DNA of 64,000 nt from Phaeobacter sp. J2-8 (GTDB lineage Bacteria; Pseudomonadota; Alphaproteobacteria; Rhodobacterales; Rhodobacteraceae), in assembly GCF_022867865.1 (NCBI RefSeq), contig NZ_JALIEC010000001.1, forward strand, positions 62,001-126,000, written 5' to 3'. Each line of letters starts with the position of its first letter. Position 1 is the stretch's first letter. The position numbers and the translations under genes were made by a program. Positions 27,843 through 37,542 of the stretch are shown here, piece by piece. The notes beneath the pieces are model-generated. The model made no database searches. It was not told the origin of the DNA and saw only the letters and a list, made by a program, of their open reading frames with translations.

Positions 27843-28668
27843 TTGAAAATGTGCCCCTGGCCGGGGTGATCGGACATCCGATCACACAATCAAAATCACC
27901 GGTGCTGCATGGCCATTGGCTGCGGCGGTATGGCATTCGCGGGCATTATATCCCGATGGATGTCGCATCGGCGAACCTGGACTCTGTGTTGCGGGCATTG
28001 CCAAAGATGGGGTTTGTCGGGGTCAACATCACCATCCCGCACAAGATCAAGGTGCTGGAGATCGCCGATCAGATCACAGATCGCGCCACAATTATCGGTG
28101 CGGCCAATACGCTGATCTTTCGGCGTGATGGCAAGATCATGGCCGACAACACCGACGGATACGGGTTTATCGAAAACCTTCGCCAACATGCGCCGCAATG
28201 GGCGGCGACAGATGGGCCCGCGGTGGTGTTTGGCGCGGCGGTGCCAGTCGCGCGGTGGTGTCGTCATTGATTGATGCCGGCGTGCCCAGGATACTTTTGT
28301 CCAATCGGACAAAGATCAAGGCAGAGCAACTGCAACATGATTTTGGCAAGCGAATTCAAGTGGTTGAATGGGTTCAGGTTGGCAATTACCTCGAAGAGGC
28401 TGCGCTGGTGGTCAATACCACGGCCTTGGGTATGACCGGGCAGCCAGACATGCGCGTGCCCTTGGATGGGCTGCGCCCGGGCACCTTGGTCACGGATCTG
28501 GTCTATAACCCGCTGCGCACCCATCTTCTGGAAGAAGCCGCGCAGCGCGGCTGTCACACCGTTGATGGTTTGGGAATGCTCTTGCATCAGGCGGTGCCGG
28601 GATTCGAACGCTGGTTTGGGCATCGCCCCGACGTTGATGACGCCTTGCGGGCGGCTGTCCTGTCATGA
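27839..28668 (+). CDS. aroE: Shikimate dehydrogenase, frameshifted in this sequence
   Basis: AroE reduces 3-dehydroshikimate to shikimate with NADPH in aromatic amino acid synthesis. Frame one starts MIENVPLAGVIGHPITQSKSPVLH, with the substrate-binding SKSPxxH, VNITIPHK with the catalytic lysine, and NTDGYGF. Frame two carries the nucleotide-binding GGASRAVV and the C-terminal GLGMLLHQAVPGFERWFG. One missing G at about 28237 restores the expected FGAGGASRAVV and a protein of about 276 residues. The stop overlaps the coaE start (ATGA). Confidence 0.94.
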
Positions 28669-29258
28669 CCTTCCGGCTCGGCCTGACCGGGTCAATTGGC
28701 ATGGGAAAATCCACCACGGCCGCCATGTTTGCGGAACTGGGTTGTCGTGTTTGGGATGCGGATGCGGCGGTTCATCAATTGTATGATGTCGGCGGTGCCG
28801 CGGTGGCACCAATCGCCAAGGTCTGGCCGGCGGCAATCCAGGATGGCGCTGTCTCTCGGGCAAGATTGAAGGACATCATCGCCGCCGATCCAGATGCCTT
28901 GCATCAGCTGGAAGAAATAGTGCATCCGCTGGTTGCCCAGGACCGGGGCAATTTTGCCCGCGATCCAGATGCGGACATTCTGGTGTTTGATATTCCATTG
29001 TTGTTCGAAACCGGCGGCGAGGCGATGATGGACGCCGTGGCCTGCGTGTTTGTGACCCCAGAGGTCCAGCGCAGCCGCGTCATGGCGCGTGGGACAATGA
29101 CCGCCGCTCAGTTTGAGCAAATTCTCGCGAAGCAGATGCCGATTGACGAAAAATTGGCGCGGGCCACTTTTCAGATCGAGACCGATACGCTTGAACATGC
29201 GCGGACACAGGTCAAAGATGTGGTGCAACAGATAAGATCGGGATTTGCAGATGCGTGA
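28665..29258 (+). CDS. coaE: Dephospho-CoA kinase
   Basis: CoaE phosphorylates dephospho-CoA in the last step of CoA synthesis. The 197-residue protein begins MTFRLGLTGSIGMGKSTTA with the P-loop GSIGMGKST (about 9-17), then VWDADAAVHQLY, a conserved VHPLV (substrate-binding) and DIPLLFETGGE. Length is standard. It overlaps aroE by four and dnaQ by eight bases. Confidence 0.96.
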   Translation: MTFRLGLTGSIGMGKSTTAAMFAELGCRVWDADAAVHQLYDVGGAAVAPIAKVWPAAIQDGAVSRARLKDIIAADPDALHQLEEIVHPLVAQDRGNFARDPDADILVFDIPLLFETGGEAMMDAVACVFVTPEVQRSRVMARGTMTAAQFEQILAKQMPIDEKLARATFQIETDTLEHARTQVKDVVQQIRSGFADA

Positions 29259-29940
29259 GATCGTTCTGGATACGGAAACCACCGGGTTTGAACCCGAAAG
29301 TGGCGATCGGATTGTGGAAATCGGCGCGGTGGAATTGCTGAACCACATGCCGACCGGCCGCACCTATCATCAATACATCAACCCCCAGCGGTCCATGCCA
29401 AAAGAAGCCTTCGAAGTGCATGGTTTGGGTGACGAATTTCTGGCTGACAAACCGTTGTTCAAGGCGATTGCGCAGGATTTTCTTGATTTCGTGGCCGAGG
29501 ATTCGATCCTCGTGATCCACAATGCGTCCTTTGACATGAAATTCCTCAATGCGGAACTTGGCTGGCTTAACATGCCAAAGATCCCAATGGAGAGGTCGCT
29601 GGACACGGTCGCCATGGCGCGCAAGAAATTTCCCGGCTCGCCGGCGTCGCTGGATGCGCTGTGTCGTCGGTTCAATATCGACAATTCCGCACGGACCTTG
29701 CACGGCGCGCTTCTCGACAGTGAAATTCTGGCCGAAGTCTATCTGGAACTTATTGGTGGCCGACAGCCGGGGCTTGTCCTTGCCAATGTCGAGAAAACCA
29801 ATGTTGCCAGCCAGGGCGGTGTTTGGAAACCCAAACCGCGGGCCAATCCCCTACCCCCGCGTCTGACAGAGGCCGAATTGGCCGCCCATGCCGAATTTGT
29901 CGACGCCATGGGCGATGATGCTTTATGGAAAAAAGCCTGA
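29251..29940 (+). CDS. dnaQ: DNA polymerase III epsilon subunit (3'-5' exonuclease)
   Basis: DnaQ proofreads during replication. The 229-residue protein has all DEDDh exonuclease motifs: ExoI VLDTETTGFEPESGDRI (D and E), ExoII HNASFDMKFLNAEL and ExoIII HGALLDSEILAEVY, with the catalytic His and Asp. The C-terminal tail, which normally binds the alpha subunit, is present. I start at ATG 29251. An in-frame TTG six bases upstream is less likely. It ends four bases before the convergent secB stop. Confidence 0.95.
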   Translation: MREIVLDTETTGFEPESGDRIVEIGAVELLNHMPTGRTYHQYINPQRSMPKEAFEVHGLGDEFLADKPLFKAIAQDFLDFVAEDSILVIHNASFDMKFLNAELGWLNMPKIPMERSLDTVAMARKKFPGSPASLDALCRRFNIDNSARTLHGALLDSEILAEVYLELIGGRQPGLVLANVEKTNVASQGGVWKPKPRANPLPPRLTEAELAAHAEFVDAMGDDALWKKA

Positions 29941-29944
29941 CGGC

Positions 29945-30439
29945 TTATGCGTCGGGTGTGACCTTGGCCTGTTCCGCAGCCCGGCGCGCGATTTCATTGC
30001 GATAAAGTGCAATAAAATCAATGTTTTCCAGGTTAAGCGGCGGGAAGCCACCATCGCGGGTCACATCGCTGACGATGCGGCGTGCGAATGGGAAAATCAT
30101 CCGCGGGCATTCGATCAACAGGAACGGATGCAGCTGTTCTTCTGGCACGTTTTCGATATTGAAAACGCCAGCGTAATCCATTTCCAACAGGAACAGAACC
30201 GCGTCACCTTCTTTGGCTTTCGAGGTGATTTTCAGCTTCAACACAACTTCGTATTGGTTCGGCTGCTGGCGCTTCTTGGCATCCAGATTGACCTGAACCT
30301 GAACGTCAGGCTGGACTTCTCCGGTGGCGCCTTTTTGCGACAGGATGTTTTCGAACGATAGATCGCGCACATATTGTGCCAGAACGTTCATTTTGACCGG
30401 TGCAGCTTGTTCCGCCGCGCCATTTTCGATTTCCGCCAT
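29945..30439 (-). CDS. secB: Protein-export chaperone SecB
   Basis: SecB keeps precursors unfolded and delivers them to SecA. The 164-residue protein starts MAEIENGAAEQAAPVKMNVLAQ and shows YVRDLSFENI, EVVLKLKITSKA, YAGVFNIENVPEEQL and LLIECPRMIFPFARRIVSDVTRDGGFPPL in pieces, all typical. It is in the same orientation as fxsA upstream with a 52-base gap. Confidence 0.96.
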   Translation of the reverse strand: MAEIENGAAEQAAPVKMNVLAQYVRDLSFENILSQKGATGEVQPDVQVQVNLDAKKRQQPNQYEVVLKLKITSKAKEGDAVLFLLEMDYAGVFNIENVPEEQLHPFLLIECPRMIFPFARRIVSDVTRDGGFPPLNLENIDFIALYRNEIARRAAEQAKVTPDA

Positions 30440-30491
30440 ATGTCCTCTCCGCAGGAAGTTTTTGGTGCTTTACCAGCCCCGTGTCCTATCC

Positions 30492-30980
30492 TCAATGGTT
30501 GCTCCATCCTGATGGGCCGGCTTTGTCGTCCTTTTCTGGCGGGACTTCGGAATATTCGGCGTCAATCACGGTGTCCTGGGGCCGGTGTTGGCGGGGATCA
30601 TGCGGTTGCCCCTGCCCCATCTGGAATTTCTGGACTTTGATCCGCGTGCGGGCAAATTCATAGACCGCCTGGCGCACCGGCGGCATCAACAGGGCAAACC
30701 CAACCGCATCGGTGAAAAATCCCGGTGTCAGCAGCAATGCCCCAGAGATCAGGATCATCGCCCCGTCCGCCAGTGGTTTGGTTGGATCCTGGAGTTCAGA
30801 AAACGAGCGTTGCAAACCGGCCAGCGCCTGACGTCCCTGTTGTTTGACCAGCATCGTGCCAAGGATCGCGGTGATCACCACAATTGCCAATGTCGGCCAC
30901 AGGCCAATTGCGCCACCGACCTGGATGAAAAGCGCAATCTCGATGATGGGGACGATAAGGAAGGCCAGTAGAAGATACAT
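30492..30980 (-). CDS. fxsA: FxsA family membrane protein
   Basis: FxsA is a small cytoplasmic-membrane protein; in E. coli it relieves phage T7 exclusion by F plasmid, and its native role is unclear. The 162-residue product starts MYLLLAFLIVPIIEIALFIQVGG and has the family's GLWPTLAIVVITAILGTMLVKQQG and LLLTPGFFTDAVGFALLMPP segments, giving three to four membrane helices. A hydrophilic tail rich in Pro, Asp and Glu follows. It is divergent from the Tim44-like gene with 109 bases between. Confidence 0.92.
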   Translation of the reverse strand: MYLLLAFLIVPIIEIALFIQVGGAIGLWPTLAIVVITAILGTMLVKQQGRQALAGLQRSFSELQDPTKPLADGAMILISGALLLTPGFFTDAVGFALLMPPVRQAVYEFARTRIKVQKFQMGQGQPHDPRQHRPQDTVIDAEYSEVPPEKDDKAGPSGWSNH

Positions 30981-31089
30981 TTGTTGTTATCCCGAAGGTT
31001 ACCGATGGTGTGGTGGACTTGACCCCACCTAGCGCTTACATAAGTGCAACACCAACCGCTTTCAAAGTGCGCCAATGATTAAGGTCCAG

Positions 31090-31750
31090 ATGAATTCGCC
31101 CCTGCTCCAGCTCTTAGTCCTTGCTGGGATTGCTGTTTTTCTAATTCTGCGGCTGAAATCCGTGCTCGGCACACGTGACGGTTTTGAGAAGCCGCCAGTG
31201 CCACGCGGGGCCGAGCCCAAGGATTCGCGCCGCGAGTTCGAGGTCATCGAAGGCGGGCCAGATCACGATATCGTTGATAACGTCGACGCCGACAGCGACG
31301 CCGCTGATGCGCTGGCGCGGATGAAGCGGATTGAACCGGGGTTCAGCGTTTCGGAATTCATGGGCGGCGCTCGCGGTGCCTATGAAATGATCTTGATGGG
31401 TTTTGAACGCGGTGATCTGGCAGAGATCAAGCCGTTCCTGGCCGAAGATGTGTATGAAACATTTGCCGAGGTGGTGGAGTTCTCGTGAAGAGCAGGGTCT
31501 GACCATCGAAGCCGAATTTGTCGGCGTGCGCGAATTGACCCTGCACAACGCGACATTGGACGAAGCCACAAACCGGGCCGAGATCACGATGAAGTTCATC
31601 GGCGAATTGACCCAGATTGTGCGCGACCGCAGCGGTGAGATCATCGAAGGCAGCCCGACCCAGGTCAAAAAGCAAAAAGATATCTGGACCTTTGCGCGCG
31701 ATATGGGCTCCGATGACCCGAATTGGGCGCTTGTGGCCACGGATGAGTGA
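31090..31750 (+). CDS. timA: Tim44/TimA family inner-membrane protein, frameshifted
   Basis: The protein has an N-terminal membrane anchor (LLQLLVLAGIAVFLILRLKS), a proline- and charge-rich linker, and a C-terminal Tim44-like domain (SEFMGGARGAYEMILMGFERGDL, in two parts, then AEFVGVRELTLHNATLD and KQKDIWTFARDMGSDDPNW). Bacterial members are inner-membrane proteins whose partners include assembly factors; the mitochondrial homologue recruits Hsp70 to the import channel. The frame breaks at about 31480: one extra T in GAGTTCTCG interrupts VVESREEQGL. Corrected length is about 219 residues. ATG 31090 is preceded by AAGG; ATG 31075 is an alternative. The fxsA-tim44-mltA-smr order is usual in this group. 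Confidence 0.87.
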
Positions 31751-31759
31751 TCTGTTACG

Positions 31760-32797
31760 ATGCGGAGGTTGCTGTCCCTTCTTGGCTTGATTGGCCTGAC
31801 GATGGGCGGTGCGCCGACCTCTGCTGAGACCACATATTCGGTGATGTCCTTTGACCAGCTGGACGGCTGGCAAGAGGATGATCACGATGCGGCCCTGACG
31901 GTTTTCCGCAATACCTGCATTGATATGAAGGGCCCGGACTGGAAGGCGCTTTGCGCTTTGGCGCATGACATGTCAGACGGCCGGGCGTTTTTTGAACTGA
32001 CGTTCCGGCCGGTGCTGATCGAAGATGGGCAACCGGCCCTTTTCACCGGATATTTTGAACCAGAGCTTGACGGATCACGCTATCGCACGCCGCGCTATCG
32101 TTATCCGGTCTACCGCATGCCGGGCGAAGCACGGCGCAACCAACCTTGGCTAAGCCGGCGCGACATCCTGACCACTGGGGTCATGGATGGGCGCGGGTTG
32201 GAAATTGCCTGGGTAGATGATCCGGTCGAATTGTTTTTCCTTCAGGTTCAGGGCTCTGGCCGTATTCGCATGAACGATGGATCGGTGGTCCGGGTCGGAT
32301 ATGGTGGCAAGAACGGTCATGAATACCGCTCTGTCGGGATGGAACTGGTGCGGCGCGGCGTCTATCAGGCGCATCAGGTGTCAGCGCAAGTGATCAAGAA
32401 CTGGGTGAAACGCAACGGCGATTTGGGTGAGGATCTGTTGCACCATAACCCGTCCTATGTGTTTTTCCGCGAAGTATCAGAGGTGCCTGCCGACAAGGGG
32501 CCTTTGGGGGCCATGAACAGATCGCTCACCACCATGCGCTCGATCGCGGTTGACCCTTCTATTGTGCGGTTGGGCTCGCCTGTCTGGATTGAAAAGGACG
32601 GTGCCGATCCGCTGCGCCGGTTGATGATTGCCCAGGACACAGGGTCAGCGATCAAAGGCGCACAGCGCGCGGATGTGTTTTTTGGCACCGGCGATGCCGC
32701 GGGGCGTGCGGCGGGCAAGCTGCGCGACCCCGGTCGGTTGCTGGTGCTGATGCCAATTCAACGCGCCTATGCCTTGCTGCCGGAATCGATTCAATGA
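31760..32797 (+). CDS. mltA: Membrane-bound lytic murein transglycosylase A
   Basis: MltA cleaves peptidoglycan glycan strands to 1,6-anhydro-muropeptides. The 345-residue protein has a signal peptide (about 1-23), the MltA barrel with LFTGYFEPELDGS (about 92), FFLQVQGSGRIRMNDG (about 160), and a C-terminal 3D domain with QDTGSAIKGAQRADVFFGTG holding the catalytic Asp. No lipobox cysteine is visible at the signal cleavage site, so it may be soluble in the periplasm. Nine bases separate it from timA and its stop overlaps the smr start. Confidence 0.94.
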   Translation: MRRLLSLLGLIGLTMGGAPTSAETTYSVMSFDQLDGWQEDDHDAALTVFRNTCIDMKGPDWKALCALAHDMSDGRAFFELTFRPVLIEDGQPALFTGYFEPELDGSRYRTPRYRYPVYRMPGEARRNQPWLSRRDILTTGVMDGRGLEIAWVDDPVELFFLQVQGSGRIRMNDGSVVRVGYGGKNGHEYRSVGMELVRRGVYQAHQVSAQVIKNWVKRNGDLGEDLLHHNPSYVFFREVSEVPADKGPLGAMNRSLTTMRSIAVDPSIVRLGSPVWIEKDGADPLRRLMIAQDTGSAIKGAQRADVFFGTGDAAGRAAGKLRDPGRLLVLMPIQRAYALLPESIQ

Positions 32798-33390
32798 CGC
32801 GCAAGCGCAAGCTGCGGGCCGAAGAAGTTGAACTTTGGGGGCAAGTGGCCAAGACCACCACCCCATTGGGAAAACCCCGTTCGACCCCCGCCGCGCGACC
32901 CGCGCCAAAATCACCCAGCCCAAAGTCGGCACCGGAACACCCGCAACAGATACCGGAGTTTCGGGTCGGCGAAACGGCGCGCCAGGACAGACTACCGCAT
33001 TCGCTGGCCCCTTCCCTGTCGGCGTCATTGGCCGCCGATCCAATTGCGATGGACAAAAAGGCGTTCACGCGCCTGAAGCGTGGCAAGCTGAAGCCCGAGG
33101 CCCGGTTGGACCTGCATGGTATGACCCTGGATCGGGCCTATCCGGCGTTGATCGGGTTCATTCAGCGCGCCGCCGCCCGCGATCTGCGGCTGGTTCTGGT
33201 GATCACCGGCAAAGGCAAACACAAACCCGACGAAGGCCCAATCCCGCAACGCATGGGGGTTTTGCGCCATCAAGTGCCGCAATGGCTGCGGATGCCGCCG
33301 CTTGGCCCCTTGGTGATGCAGATCAGCGAAGCGCATTTGCGCCATGGCGGTGGAGGCGCGTATTATGTGTATCTGCGCCGGCGGCGGTGA
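32794..33390 (+). CDS. Smr domain protein
   Basis: A 198-residue protein with a basic, proline-rich N-terminal half and a C-terminal Smr domain: ARLDLHGMTLDRAYPAL (LDxH signature), VLVITGKGKHKPDEGPI (TGKG) and a final HGGGGAYYVYLRRRR. Smr domains are nucleic-acid endonucleases or binders; the small stand-alone type resembles SmrA/SmrB, and SmrB acts on collided ribosomes. The ATG overlaps the mltA stop. Confidence 0.9.
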   Translation: MTRKRKLRAEEVELWGQVAKTTTPLGKPRSTPAARPAPKSPSPKSAPEHPQQIPEFRVGETARQDRLPHSLAPSLSASLAADPIAMDKKAFTRLKRGKLKPEARLDLHGMTLDRAYPALIGFIQRAAARDLRLVLVITGKGKHKPDEGPIPQRMGVLRHQVPQWLRMPPLGPLVMQISEAHLRHGGGGAYYVYLRRRR

Positions 33391-33398
33391 CGTCGATC

Positions 33399-34624
33399 TT
33401 AGCCTTTTGATCTGTCCGATTGGGTATGACCCACCTGCGCGATGCCAATTTTCATCATCACCGTGGCAAAGATGAAATAGCCGGCAACAAACAGATATTG
33501 CGTCTCGATCCCGATCCCAAGGTCGATCAAAGCGCCGGTCAGCCCCGGCCCAAGCGCAGATCCCAGCACCATGACAGCGGCGGACATCGCCTTGATCGCG
33601 CCCAGATTGGCGGTGCCGTAAAACTCGGCCCAAAAGGCGTTTGGCAATGTGGCGTTGGCCCCGGCGGTCATCGCCAGGAAGAACAATCCAACCAGCGCCG
33701 ACATTGGCGAGCCGGCAATGGCGAACCACGCAAAGGCCACAACCATCGGCAATTGGTAATATGGGATCAGACGACCGGTGCCGACACGGTCCAGCAACCA
33801 CCCCGACCCCAGCATCGCCGCAATGCCAAACCCGGTGTAGATTGGGAACAGGCTGACCAGATCAAGATGGGTCCAGCCTTTGATCTCTGCATAATGGACC
33901 TGTTGAAAGAAAAACGCTGTGATGAACGCGGCGGGCCCAATAGCGCGGGCACCATGAACCAGAACAACGGATGGCGCAGCGTCTGGCCGCGGGTCCAATG
34001 CATGTTTTTCATGCCTGTGCTTTGATCGTTTTCCGCCATGCTTTGAGGTGTACGCTCGCGGCGCAGCAACAATCGCAACAGCGGCACGCCGGCAATGGCG
34101 ATCAAAGCGGACAGAACCCAAAGCTGGCGCCAATCCCAGACCGTCAACAGGGCGACAAACAGGATTGGCATCACCGCTTCGGCCAGCGATGATCCGACCG
34201 AGGCGATCGACAGCGCCTTGCCGCGTGAGGCAACAAACCAGCGCGCCATGGAAACAGCGGCAATATGGACTGTCATCCCCTGACCTGTCAGGCGCAGGGC
34301 AAATATCACCGCCGGCAACAGCCAAACAGTGGACACAGCCATCGCCAGACATGCCAAGGCCAAAAGGATCAGAACGCCCGACCCCAGCAATCGGGACCGA
34401 AACCGATCCGTCAGCCCGCCAGACCAGACCATGACGGCGGCCGACAATGTGGTTCCAAGGGAATAAATCCCGCCCCATTGCCCATGTGTCAGGCCAAATT
34501 CCGCACGAATTTCGCCGGAAAATATCGAAATGAAATAAGTTTGGCCGAAGCTGGACAAAAAGGTCAGCAACGTCCCGGCCATCAACCAGGGCGCGTTAGC
34601 AACCAAAAAAGATCGGTCACGCAA
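33399..34624 (-). CDS. MFS transporter, frameshifted
   Basis: A major facilitator protein of about 408 residues, twelve hydrophobic segments, starting MRDRSFLVANAPWLMAGTLL. Frame one covers the first six helices and the central loop (RRERTPQSMAEND); frame two continues AAFITAFFFQQVHYAEIKGW and holds the second half. A single missing G in a GGG run at 33933-33935 (+ strand) separates them. The family block GGLTDRFRSR in the 2-3 loop is present. The substrate cannot be read; the shape suggests a monocarboxylate or nitrate/sugar-acid type porter. It is read in the same direction as the Wza-like gene but separated from it by a strong hairpin. Confidence 0.8.
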
Positions 34625-34625
34625 A

Positions 34626-34664
34626 GCGATTGCTCCTCTTGCACGTTCGTGCCGGAGCAGTCGC
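34626..34664 (-). terminator. Strong hairpin after the Wza-like gene
   Basis: GCGATTGCTCC (34626-34636) pairs with GGAGCAGTCGC (34654-34664) with one T-G wobble, and an inner GCACG (34641-34645) pairs with CGTGC (34648-34652). It lies just downstream of the Wza-like stop on the minus strand and directly before the MFS start, so it probably insulates the two genes. Only a short T-run (TTTGC) follows. Confidence 0.65.
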
Positions 34665-34677
34665 GCTGGATTACAGG

Positions 34678-35802
34678 TTAATTCGAAACCGCTGTGGCGA
34701 CCCGGGTCGTGGTGTTCAACGCCGCCCCAAACAGGGACAGAACGGTGCGCAGGGCCACAACCGGCGATTCAGTTGCCAGAACAGTGTCATTGGGATTGAT
34801 CAAGAAGTTACGTGCGGCAAACAACCCGTCTGCTGTCGTGAGATCAAGCGAAAAGATGACTTGTTGCTGGCGCGGTCCCACTTTGGGTTCGGCAACAACG
34901 GCCTTTGCCGGGTACTCCCGCAGGACCAGAATGCCTTTGGGGTCGGCCCGGTCATCTTGAATTCCGCCCATCAACGACATCGCCTCAAGCGCGGTGACAT
35001 ATTCCTTGGGGAAGTAAATCAGGCTTTCCGAACCGGATGCGCCAAGTGCGGTAAAGGCGCGTTCGTCCTGTTGAACGATAATCTTGTCATCGCCATAAAG
35101 CCGGGCGTTTTTGTCTGGGCTGGCAAACAGATCCTTGGCCGGGATCGAATATGTCGCGTTGCCACGGTGCAGGGAAACCACCGGATTGCGGAAGTTGTTA
35201 TTGATACCGCCCGCAGAGGCTATCACACTGAGAATAGAGGTATTGCGGTTCGGCAGCGGGTAACTTCCGGGTGACGCCACGCCACCAACCACAGACACCG
35301 AATTGTCGACGCCCGGTGTGGCGGTCAGCTGGACCTGGGCGTCTGGCGCGATGGTGGCCAGTTCGCTTTGAATGCGTTTGCGGGCCCCGTCCGGGGTCAA
35401 CCCGTTCACCACGACATCGCCAATGTAGGGAATGAAAATCGTGCCGGAAGGCGACACCATCAACCCGTTCAATATCGCCAAATTGTTGCCGGATTGGGTC
35501 AGCAGGGAATTTTCCTGGTTGTCCCAGATATTAAGATCGATCCGGTCGCCGGTGCGCAGCACCTGGCTCTTGGGACCACGGCTTGATTTGATCCAATGAA
35601 ACCCGCCGGTCCAACCGGTCACCGGCCATTTGGCAATCAATTCAGCATTTGCGCGGGTGACTGGCACCAAATCGAATTGGGCCGTTTCGGCGTTTGCTTC
35701 GCGGATAACTTCACGTTGCAAGGCGGCACCGCGGGGCAGGTTGCCACAAGCAGAGACCGCAAACATTAAAGCAATGGCCAGAAGGCGCGTCATCATCTTC
35801 AC
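34678..35802 (-). CDS. Wza/OPX-type polysaccharide export lipoprotein
   Basis: The 374-residue protein has a signal peptide and a lipobox-like FAVSACGN (Cys at about 19), then a polysaccharide export domain (VLRTGDRIDLNIWDN) and SLBB domains (VSVVGGVASPGSYPL; LMGGIQDDRADPKGILVLREY in pieces). OPX proteins form the outer-membrane gate for capsule or exopolysaccharide. It is divergent from the epimerase-transferase genes with about 100 bases between, and co-regulation is likely. Length is normal. No tyrosine-autokinase partner (Wzc) is in the window. Confidence 0.9.
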   Translation of the reverse strand: MKMMTRLLAIALMFAVSACGNLPRGAALQREVIREANAETAQFDLVPVTRANAELIAKWPVTGWTGGFHWIKSSRGPKSQVLRTGDRIDLNIWDNQENSLLTQSGNNLAILNGLMVSPSGTIFIPYIGDVVVNGLTPDGARKRIQSELATIAPDAQVQLTATPGVDNSVSVVGGVASPGSYPLPNRNTSILSVIASAGGINNNFRNPVVSLHRGNATYSIPAKDLFASPDKNARLYGDDKIIVQQDERAFTALGASGSESLIYFPKEYVTALEAMSLMGGIQDDRADPKGILVLREYPAKAVVAEPKVGPRQQQVIFSLDLTTADGLFAARNFLINPNDTVLATESPVVALRTVLSLFGAALNTTTRVATAVSN

Positions 35803-35906
35803 GAAGATATTCTCCTGATCACCGTCGCATCGTCCAAGCGCTTTCTAGCGGCTCTTGGCGATGATAAACAGAGTGTGAGGTGAAGAAAATTCAGAGTATT
35901 GCTTGT

Positions 35907-36752
35907 ATGACTCAAACGACGACGAAAAAGACGGTTTTGGTCTTGGGCGCATCCGGGCGGGTTGCCGCAATGCTGGCCAAGGTCTGGCTGGAAAAACCAT
36001 CCGAAAACATAATCTTTGTCCGGGTCGCGCGCAAAGCGGGCCGCGGCGTGGACTGTCAATGGGCACCGGGTGACAATGTGGCCAAATTGCCACGGGCCGA
36101 TGCCGTCGTTGCGTTGTGGGGTGTGGTGCCAGGCGGAGGCGCGCCGGTCGAAGAAAACATTGATTTGGCCCGCATTGCCCAACAAATTGGCACATCTTGT
36201 GGTGCTGACCGCGTCATTCATGCGTCAAGCGTTGCGGTCTATACGCCATCCGATCAGGTTTTGGATAAATCCGCGCCTTGCGTGCCCCGCAACGCCTATG
36301 GGCGGGCAAAATTGCAAATGGAGACGGCGGTTTCCAAATCCTCGCCCCGATCTGTGTGTTTGCGGATTGCCAATGTCGCGGGCGCTGATGGGGTGTTTTC
36401 TGCCTTGGCCGGTGATGGGCCTATCACCCTGGATCAATTTGCCGATGGCACCGGGCCCCGGCGCAGCTACGTGCAGCCGTCAACCTTGGCTCAGGTGATA
36501 GAAACACTGGTGTCCTTGCCGACAGAGCACCTGCCGCAGGTGATCAATGTGGCCGGGAAAACGCCGGTTGCCATGCAGGATATTGTGGTCGCGGCGGATC
36601 GGCCAGTGTTATGGCGCGCCGCCCCGCAAGAGGCCCTGCCGGTTATGGCGGTGGATGTCGGACGATTGAACGCCTTGGTTGACTTGGGGGCGCAAAGCAC
36701 AGATGCCGTTGAGCTGGTTCAGGAATGGCGCAAATACGGGGGTGGGGCGTGA
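35907..36752 (+). CDS. NAD-dependent epimerase/dehydratase family protein
   Basis: The extended-SDR fold is visible: a nucleotide-binding VLVLGASGRVAAML (about residues 9-22), IHASSVAVYTPSD with the catalytic Ser region, and a YGRAKLQME with Tyr and Lys three residues apart (YxxxK). The protein (about 281 residues) is shorter than UDP-glucose epimerases and diverged in the substrate domain. It sits between the OPX lipoprotein and a sugar transferase, so a nucleotide-sugar role in polysaccharide synthesis is likely. ATG 35907 is my start; a GTG nine codons upstream is possible. Its stop overlaps the next gene. Confidence 0.8.
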   Translation: MTQTTTKKTVLVLGASGRVAAMLAKVWLEKPSENIIFVRVARKAGRGVDCQWAPGDNVAKLPRADAVVALWGVVPGGGAPVEENIDLARIAQQIGTSCGADRVIHASSVAVYTPSDQVLDKSAPCVPRNAYGRAKLQMETAVSKSSPRSVCLRIANVAGADGVFSALAGDGPITLDQFADGTGPRRSYVQPSTLAQVIETLVSLPTEHLPQVINVAGKTPVAMQDIVVAADRPVLWRAAPQEALPVMAVDVGRLNALVDLGAQSTDAVELVQEWRKYGGGA

Positions 36753-37393
36753 CACCACAGAAACGTTTGTTTGATATTGCCAGTGCTTTGTTTCTGCTGG
36801 TCGTGCTGAGCCCCCTTATCCTTTGGGTGGCGTTTTTGATTTATTGGCGGGATGGCGCGCCGGTTCTGTACGTGTCGGAGCGGATGAAAGCACCGGGGGT
36901 GCCATTCAATTTGTACAAATTCCGCACAATGACCAAAACCGACCAGAACACCGGTGTCTCTGGCGGTGACAAATCCGGGCGCATCACCAAGACGGGCAAG
37001 TTTCTGCGCGCCAAGCGATTGGATGAATTGCCGCAACTTCTGAATATCCTGAAAGGTGATCTGAGCTTTGTCGGCCCGCGCCCGCCGCTGCAGATGTATG
37101 TGGAACGGTTTCCAGAATATTATTCCAAGGTGCTGCAGTCGCGGCCAGGTGTGACCGGTCTCGCGACCTTGGTCTTTCATCGCCACGAAGAAATGCTCTT
37201 GCGTCCCTGTCAGTCGTCGGAAGAAACCGATGCGGTTTATGCCCGCCGCTGTGTGCCCCGCAAAGCCCGACTGGATTTGATCTATGCCGCACATCAATCG
37301 GTGTTTTTCGACCTTAGGTTGATGTTTGCCACTGTGTTTCGCGCAATTCCTGTAAGAACGTCGCGTAAATCAGCCGGTTTGCCGGGCAAATAG
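36749..37393 (+). CDS. Undecaprenyl-phosphate sugar (phospho)transferase
   Basis: A 214-residue bacterial sugar transferase of the monotopic PglC/WcaJ-C type: it moves a phospho-sugar from a nucleotide to undecaprenyl phosphate, starting glycan assembly. It begins with one hydrophobic segment (ALFLLVVLSPLILWVAFLIY), then the family blocks LYKFRTMT, KTGKFLRAKRLDELPQLLN and LKGDLSFVGPRPPL. The catalytic Asp-Glu pair lies in RLDELPQL. I choose GTG 36749, overlapping the previous stop (GTGA); ATG 36725 is an alternative. The short form suits a small committing transferase next to the CapD-like gene. Confidence 0.9.
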   Translation: MTPQKRLFDIASALFLLVVLSPLILWVAFLIYWRDGAPVLYVSERMKAPGVPFNLYKFRTMTKTDQNTGVSGGDKSGRITKTGKFLRAKRLDELPQLLNILKGDLSFVGPRPPLQMYVERFPEYYSKVLQSRPGVTGLATLVFHRHEEMLLRPCQSSEETDAVYARRCVPRKARLDLIYAAHQSVFFDLRLMFATVFRAIPVRTSRKSAGLPGK

Positions 37394-37542
37394 GCGGAAA
37401 ATTGCCATATGTGGCGCTAATGCTGCACCCGCGAGAACGAATTTAGCCCGAATAGACCTGTCACGATACAGTGACTAATACGCCGATATGTAAGTCTGCG
37501 CTGTCCTTGCTGATCGGTGTCGCAACTGCCTGGGGAATGCCA

